Both the position numbers and the translations under genes were made by a program. This document shows, one piece after another, positions 57,982-64,000 of a stretch of DNA of 64,000 nt. A model generated the notes under the pieces. It was not told where the DNA came from. It saw only the letters and a list, made by a program, of their open reading frames with translations, and ran no database searches. Within the stretch, counting starts at the first letter, position 1. Every line of letters starts with the position of its first letter. Source of the DNA: Lichina pygmaea (Eukaryota; Ascomycota; Lichinomycetes; Lichinales; Lichinaceae); contig OY730172.1 of assembly GCA_963422465.1 (NCBI GenBank), positions 4,092,001-4,156,000 of the forward strand, in the 5' to 3' direction.

Positions 57982-59217
57982 ATGGGAGTATTGGTGGTGT
58001 TCTCCTTTTTCGGATTCTCGCTGGGCAATATAGGGGTCATCCCTGCTCCAACCACAGACGATAAACTGCATCGCATGGACGCCACCAAGAGGTACTGCTG
58101 CAGGCCTGCGCCGCTGGAGACCGTCCCGGCGAGTTCCATAACTCATTCGTCCGATCTCTTCTCTCGGAGAGCTCTGCAGCATCCATTCTCGCCGAGAAGG
58201 GAGGGGGATCGGGAAAGACGCCGGAATACGCACGTATGTATGGGCTCCGTACGTCCTTCTCCTCGTCCTTGTGTTGCTATTCCCAGCTCCGAAGTACAGC
58301 TACCCTCGTCTACTCGTAGACACCGACTCTCAAGTTCTGATGTTCTTGCTTTAGACTTCTTGTGTCCTGGAGAGGTCGGGAAGGGAAAAGGACACTCGCG
58401 AACGCACGCCGCCTTATCTCCCGCCAAACCTTACGAATCGGAGATTTTTGTTGGACCTGCCACACGGACAGATGGGACGGCTTACCGATCGAGATGCTCG
58501 TACGGTAAAGGTACGGTACGGTACATGCGTACGGGAATAGCGCTGGTACGGTGCTCGTACGGGGCTGTTGCGGTACCTGTCTCTGGGCTCGTACAGTCTG
58601 GCTGTAGCCTGCAGTCAGCAGTCAGCAGTCAGCGGTCAGCAGCAACAGCAGCGTGGGCGCGGAGACGAGGGTTGAGCGAGCGTCAATGCGGCGACAGATT
58701 GAGCCTCTCGTCGACATCATCGCGCTCGTCATCCTCCATGACACAAGCTCGCGAGGAGCTTTTACGAGCTCGGCGAGTTCAGCTCCGCGTTTCAAGCATG
58801 CCTCGTACGAGTATTGTCTGGGTCAAGCTGGACGCGCGGTTGGTGTCACGATCCAAATGGACTTTTTTGTTTCGATTTGTGGGGGCTTTGGTCATGGCAG
58901 CTCGCCTTGTTGACAAGGTCGAGACTGCTCTGGGCCGCGGGTCCAATGCCTACATCGAGACACTCGTGCAGATGGCTAGCAAGACCAACGAGGGCGGTCG
59001 GCGTGTCAGAGAGACCACGGGGCCGCCGATGACGCTGATCAGGCAGCGTCCAACTCGGTGGGGAACCACTCCGGCGACGCTCGGTTCAAACCGTCAGATG
59101 AGCCGATCATCTGGCGTCAGCCACAGACGTACTGATGCACGACCTAAGCCCTGGCTTACGCCCTTCCGTACGTACATCTCTCATCCCACCCAGCTGTCAG
59201 ACAGCTCAATTGAGTGA
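57982..59217 (+). CDS. Hypothetical 411-residue open frame
   Basis: An uninterrupted frame, long for non-coding DNA, but low in recognisable structure: Ser/Arg-rich, with a GTAC-rich stretch translated as SYGKGTVRYMRTGIALVRCS. The last third (for example MAARLVDKVETALGRGSNAY) looks most protein-like. No domain or homologue is recognised; it may be a chance frame or part of an intron-containing gene. Confidence 0.2.
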   Translation: MGVLVVFSFFGFSLGNIGVIPAPTTDDKLHRMDATKRYCCRPAPLETVPASSITHSSDLFSRRALQHPFSPRREGDRERRRNTHVCMGSVRPSPRPCVAIPSSEVQLPSSTRRHRLSSSDVLALDFLCPGEVGKGKGHSRTHAALSPAKPYESEIFVGPATRTDGTAYRSRCSYGKGTVRYMRTGIALVRCSYGAVAVPVSGLVQSGCSLQSAVSSQRSAATAAWARRRGLSERQCGDRLSLSSTSSRSSSSMTQAREELLRARRVQLRVSSMPRTSIVWVKLDARLVSRSKWTFLFRFVGALVMAARLVDKVETALGRGSNAYIETLVQMASKTNEGGRRVRETTGPPMTLIRQRPTRWGTTPATLGSNRQMSRSSGVSHRRTDARPKPWLTPFRTYISHPTQLSDSSIE

Positions 59218-59721
59218 TGATAAGGGTGGAAACACGAGCACTCTACGGGAGTACTTTAGGTGCTTTTGCAGTGCCCCACACGGGTCGGGCAGGAAAACAC
59301 AACGAACCGCGTTGCTTTGTGATGATTCTCAAGTTGCGCGCTGCAGTACGCATGTACGTCGACCGCACTCGAACAAGGAGCCCAAGCATCACCCACTATA
59401 TTTGAGCTGTCCGTACGAGGTACGAAGCGTCACGATCGACACATCATCGCACCAGGAGAGGCCGTCTGGAGAAAGCCGCACATGATCTCGAGCGTCTGTT
59501 CGGCGATATCCTTCTGGATAGCGCGGCGAACAAACGGAGCCTAGCCGTGCGACTCCCACGGAACAACATGCATCAAGGGGCAGTGGGAAGCAGGACGTCG
59601 GACGAGGTCCGCGGGCCCAACCGCTCTGGACATCGACAGCATTACCTTCACGGGGTATTTCCCGCGGGCTTGACCGGCCCCGTGCGTCAGGATCGGCAAT
59701 AGGCCACATGCTCATACATTC

Positions 59722-60250
59722 CTAGCTGCCCGACGAAGGCCGGGCCAAGGCAAGGTGACGCAGAGGACCGCCAGGCCGCCGCTTCGGACGAACAGGTTCC
59801 TCACCAAAGAGAACCTCTCCTAGCCCCTGCTCAAGCTGTCCCGGTGTCGTGACGAGCCATTCAGGAAAGCAGTCGATGACGCCTGTGGGATGGCCGAGTC
59901 GAACAGGCCAATACCATCCTGAGGCCCGCTCTCTGGGACGGCGACGACGACCAAGAGGACTCGGCTGCTCCAACCCTATGTCTTGGCCGTTGGACTGAAT
60001 GTATGCGCGCATCTCGTACATACGTTCCGGACGAATCCCACACGAGCGGCGCTGCGACATATTTCTGATCGGCGAGACGGTTGGCGTACTGGTGCTCTAG
60101 GGGAGGATCCGAGGAGGGCAGTTCGTCCGCTTGTCCCCCCTCGTCCGGGGGCTTCCCATCGGGCGACGACGGAGGGTGGCCCGCATCGAAGACGATGACG
60201 GCGTGTGAAAGCGGAAGAAATGCTGGAGAGAGTCGGGGTGACGGGGCCTG
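59722..60250 (-). CDS. Possible unknown gene, two exon-like segments
   Basis: One minus-strand frame gives AVIVFDAGHPPSSPDGKPPD and then DQKYVAAPL; another gives SNGQDIGLEQPSPLGRRRRP, then GWYWPVRLGHPTGVIDCFPE, ending LARPSSGS and a stop at 59722. A 49-nt GT..AG intron (GTGTGG..CATTCAG) would join them in frame. The start is not found. No family is recognised. Confidence 0.25.
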
Positions 60251-62316
60251 CGCCCGCGCCTGGACCTATTGACATGGTCGAGGCAGGTCATCAAGAAAAG
60301 AAGCATCTACGAGTAAGCACCACGCATGTACCCTCCTACTCCATACCAGGTTCATCCGATGCACTCGCACACGATCAAGCGGCGACAGGGGCGAGCAGAA
60401 GCGCACGTCACAAAGAAGGCGAACCGGAAAGGAGATATGGGGGAGGGAGGGACGGAAACGGATGACGAAAGAAGAAGGAAAGAAGACGCAAAAAGCCAAG
60501 ATACGGAGATTAGCGCAGTTGGCGGGCGATTTGTGTCGCAACCCTACCGACCCCGGCGTGCCCGGGAGGTACGAGTACTCGTGGTACTGTAGAAAGGTTT
60601 CTGTCCGGTGACGACCGCCTTGGGGTGACATCCTCGAGAATGCGAAAATAACAATGGCCTGCGGTCGACGACTTCTCGGGGAAAGGAGGCTGGCACGGGG
60701 AGGAATCTGGCAAAAGGAACGTCATGGATAGCCTTTCTTTCGTCCTTTTTTTCCCTCCGATGGAGTGTCACCACCACCAAGTCTCAAATGCTGTCATCCG
60801 CATTACGAAAGCGGCTCAAAAGAAAACAAACAAACAAGCAAACAAGAAAGCAAGCAAGCAAGCAAGCAAGTCCAGCCTTACGAGTGTATCCAACGTTCGG
60901 GATGTGGCCCGGAACCGCGTTCCGGACGACCAAGTACGTATGTACCGTACGTACTGCGTACTTTTTGGATGAGCTGCTTTTGGATCACATACGTAGTACG
61001 TACGGACAGTACGTACTTCCGTACGGAAGTACTGCTGGACGATATGGGTCTCTCCCAATATTGTTTTCACTCCCTACCGGGATTGGATCCTTCCCCCACA
61101 AGCGAGCAGGACGGAGGTAAAAGTGCCCATCGTAAAGATCTCGTTCTATTCTGATATCACAAAGCCCGTCAACGGGGACAACGTTGGAAAGGGTCCCGAT
61201 ACACCCACACCCCCTTCTTTTATACGAGTACACGCACCTCATTTTCTTTTTAAACACACCCCCCCCCGCTAATCAGCGTTGTTGGACGCGCACCCCCATC
61301 CACCGCCATCAAAGACACAACCCCCTAGACCGAGGAACGAGTTTTACTATACCACCCACTATCGACACGAGGATACGTCTGTTAGGCTGCAAGAATCTCA
61401 TGGTCTTTGGCTGGGGACTACTTTGACAGATCCAATCGCTTATTTGTAAGATGAGCAGCAAACCTCAGCAGCTTGACGAAAAGCTTCCAGCAGCGGTATG
61501 AGCAATTTCGTGAACTGACCTTGTGTCAGTGCCCGCACACGACAGGTACTTTTGGATCGCTGGCAGCTATCAGAGGAGATACGTACGCTCGTAAGGGTTT
61601 GAAGAGCAGCCTCCCACCCTCACTCAAGTCGTTAGCTCCTGACCGTCTCTCTACAGCTGACAGTCCTCAAACCTCGAAAAACCACATGCACTCGTAATAC
61701 TAAAATCAAGATCTGACCACATGAGTACGAAGCTAGACATCAGATGTGACTAGAGAAGAAAAAAAAAAAAGACAGTCCGGCCGAGACATCCGTGCGTGGT
61801 CCTCGCAAGATTTTTATGACTCTTTCAGGTGTTCAAGCTCCGCAGATACCTACGTTTGTGTAGGGTACTGCGAGAAAGAATATGTACCTACTGAAGTGAG
61901 AGGGGCACTGTGAAGGGGTATCATACAACTCATCCTGAAGGGTCTTTTAAAGCGCTGAATGGGGTGTGCGTCCAACACACCGACTAGTCAGGGTGTGTGT
62001 CTAACAAAAATCTGGTATAAGAAAGTGTGCGTGTATCACGACCCGTTGGAAAAGAGTTGGGGGCACGGAGTACGAAGCACACTGCGTCATGCACCTTCGC
62101 CAGCCAGCCGCGGCTACCCATGTTCACGGGCCGGTGCCGCGATGCTGTCGCACCGGGGAGACTGATATGGCGTCACCCGTCAGTTGAAGGCATGTGAAGA
62201 GGCTGACGAGAAGACGTCAGTCGTGCTGCTGCTAACTTGGTCAACACACGATGAGAGAGATTGCTCGTACCGTCGTACAAAGACCAGTCAGGCGTCTGCG
62301 CAGATGCAGATGCCAA

Positions 62317-63106
62317 CTACCTCGGCGCAAAAGGCATGGGGCGCAGGACAGGGCCCCCGAATGGCGCCCCGCGATGCCGACCACCCGTGCCACTCTTAAA
62401 GAAGGCTGATTTCATGCTGTTGAGAACCCCGCGCCCGGTGGACCTGTTCGATGGTCGAATGAGCGTCATACGGTTTATGTTGGGCCCTCCGCCTCGATCC
62501 TGCCCGCCTGTCTGCTGGCCGGGATTGTCGTCGGGATTGTCTTTAGGTAGTATATCCCTGATAGCCCCAAATTCGGTAGGATTGTCGTCCACGATCCGTT
62601 TGAACGTCGCCAGCAAAGTATCAATTTCTGCTTTGGTCTTTCGATTTGGCTCCACACCATACGCTTTGACAGCCTGCTCGTAGCACTCCTGCTCGGCCAA
62701 TATGAACGATGCATTCTCTTCCTCGTCCGACGGCAGTCCCCTTCTCAACGGGTTGACGGTGCCTCGAGAGTTTTGCGAGGCCTGATTCCTGCCGAACGAT
62801 TGTCCAACGATAGTGAGCGCGTGCGAAGAATGGGATCGAACAGGTCACACGTCGAGCCCCGAATAGGACACCCACCCATGCGGCGAGGCATCTCATATAA
62901 TTGGTTGCCGCGTTTTTCTGCTTCTCAAGATCATCACCCCACCCGGGACGGTTTGTCCGACGGATGAGGGTCCCGGTCTCATCAGATCGCGGATGTATCA
63001 AGCCATCCGTTGGGGCTGTAGGGAGGGCGGTACTGGTCAGGGTCAACAAGACCATCGTCGCGATAGACCAAGCAACAGTCGAGAACATCCCGCCGAACAG
63101 CTGCAT
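62317..63106 (-). CDS. Small secreted protein of unknown function
   Basis: Exons 62876-63106 and 62317-62781, joined by a 94-nt GT..AG intron, encode 231 residues. The N-terminus MQLFGGMFSTVAWSIATMVL, with LTLTSTALPTAPTD after it, is a clear signal peptide with a likely cut near TAL/PTA. The mature part has only two cysteines (in NYMRCLAAW and AEQECYEQA), a charged helical middle (ENASFILAEQECYEQAVKAY, TKAEIDTLLATFKRIVDDNP), and a Gly/Arg/Pro-rich C-terminus. There is no TM segment or GPI signal. No known domain is recognised. Size, secretion and gene-poor surroundings resemble effector-like proteins, but that is only a suggestion. Confidence 0.6.
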
Positions 63107-64000
63107 CACTGCAGCTACAGGTAATTAGGCACTCGGAGCCTTGCGACAGAGAACGTTATACTGTCAATCACGGCTCAGAGACTTCTACTTATAGTAAGAG
63201 ACCGAAACAGCGGAAGTTGCTGCAGGCCTCGAGCCCAGCCGCAGCAACTGCAGATTGAGACATACGAAATGATGATGGTGGTTATCACTGCGATACACCT
63301 GAAATCATACGAGATTGGCTCGTGATGTACATTGCAGGTAAGACCATCCACGCCTCGTCGTGATGGAGATATGCTCCGTAGAGCTATTGTGCGTGACGTG
63401 CTGTACGTACAGTACGTAGGTAAACCGCACAGATGGGTGGGCATTCTCACTTGAATGGGAAAGACAGATGATCGGCCTCGGATCATCGTTGACGTCTCGC
63501 AATGGCTGCAGAAGCAGGCCATTCTCGTACGTCCCGTACGAGTACTTGGATGAGGTTGGAGCTCGCAAAATCTCCGGGCGTACGATACTCCGTACAGTAC
63601 GTATGTACGTACGAGCATCTCGCATGCGGACTGGATACGTAAGTACAGGTCGAATGCCGGGTTCTCGCCGTCGCTATCGAGCATTTACTGCCGTGCCGAT
63701 GGAGGCTCCAGACAATACGATATCTTTCTCCGGAGGGGCCCAAAGCAGCGCTCGGATGCTCCTTGCAGTTTCTTCCAAGACGGCCTTCGAGCTTCGGGCT
63801 CGACAGTAACGCTCCACACCACTACCGTCAAGGGAGGCGGCCGAGCTCCAAGCTGTCAGAAACAAAAAACAAACAAAAGGAGGAGACGAGAGCGAATTGG
63901 GTCGGCCAACATGACGGTGTGGTAATTACTGCGTGGTAGGCCCTCGTACTGTATCACCTCGTGCCGTACATACGTACTCGTGATTGCTGGCCTGTCGCAA
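63107..64000. other. Right end of window, no gene supported
   Basis: Promoter side of the secreted-protein gene followed by GTAC-rich DNA (63395-63420, 63525-63640, 63960-63985). Open frames on both strands show no recognisable domain. Confidence 0.45.

Larger units (their letters stand above)
56036..62316. other. Gene-poor 6.3-kb stretch
   Basis: It contains a hairpin GGGTCTGAGAGGACCC just after the Lon stop, pyrimidine-rich DNA at 56290-56410, a TCACGTGA at 56962, a G run at 56989-57007, GTAC/GGTACGG clusters (56500-56560, 58498-58580, 60930-61030), a CAGTCAG repeat at 58613-58640, and a GCAA microsatellite at 60837-60870. Two weak coding candidates are listed separately. Nothing else is supported. 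Confidence 0.5.

Noticed and set aside
1-64000. CRISPR arrays, bacterial operons or phage genes
   Set aside because: The window is eukaryotic: spliced genes, no spacer-repeat arrays, no Shine-Dalgarno-led gene runs.

Overview
The window reads as nuclear DNA of a filamentous ascomycete (Pezizomycotina). The best lineage evidence is in the proteins: the R-SNARE starts and ends like the Pezizomycotina VAMP7/Nyv1 type, the Dicer has the layout of ascomycete Dcl1, and a UFO1-like F-box/UIM protein, a UIM-free CPSase-ATCase and a peroxisomal-type Lon are present. Genes carry short introns, mostly 46-185 nt, with GT..AG ends. Order and species cannot be read from the sequence.

Layout, left to right: 3' part of a UFO1-like F-box/WD40/UIM gene (+); NEDD8 E1 regulatory subunit ULA1 (-) divergent from ribose-5-phosphate isomerase (+); an Asi/RNF26-like membrane RING protein (-); an ABC-type ATPase relative with degraded nucleotide-binding motifs (-); a VAMP7/Nyv1 R-SNARE (-); a 2.8-kb gap with an HNH-nuclease remnant and a tRNA-Ser-like sequence; the large CPSase-ATCase gene (+), which lacks the dihydroorotase-like domain; Dicer Dcl1 (-), divergent from TAP42 (+); a 4.8-kb gap with a 432-bp TIR element; TSC1/hamartin (+); a 2.8-kb repeat-rich gap; mitoribosomal uL23m (-) divergent from the DEAD-box helicase DBP10 (+); a 2.3-kb repeat-bearing gap; peroxisomal Lon (+); then about 8 kb of gene-poor DNA with one convincing small secreted-protein gene (-).

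Most genes are single-copy housekeeping genes for different jobs: protein turnover (UFO1, ULA1, the RING protein, Lon), nucleotide and sugar-phosphate metabolism (RKI1 feeds ribose-5-phosphate towards PRPP, CPSase-ATCase starts pyrimidine synthesis), RNA silencing (Dcl1), TOR signalling (TAP42 and TSC1 as neighbours) and ribosome production (uL23m, DBP10). They are not an operon or an obvious metabolic cluster.

The gaps are unusual. They hold G or C homopolymers, many GTAC-rich words, TCACGTGA palindromes, a short dispersed repeat family with three copies in one orientation, a 50-bp tandem array beside a 16-bp CACGTG palindrome, and a TA-flanked terminal-inverted-repeat element. Several introns also carry C homopolymers. 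Exon boundaries were set by eye from splice consensus, reading frame and remembered family sequences; no alignment was run.
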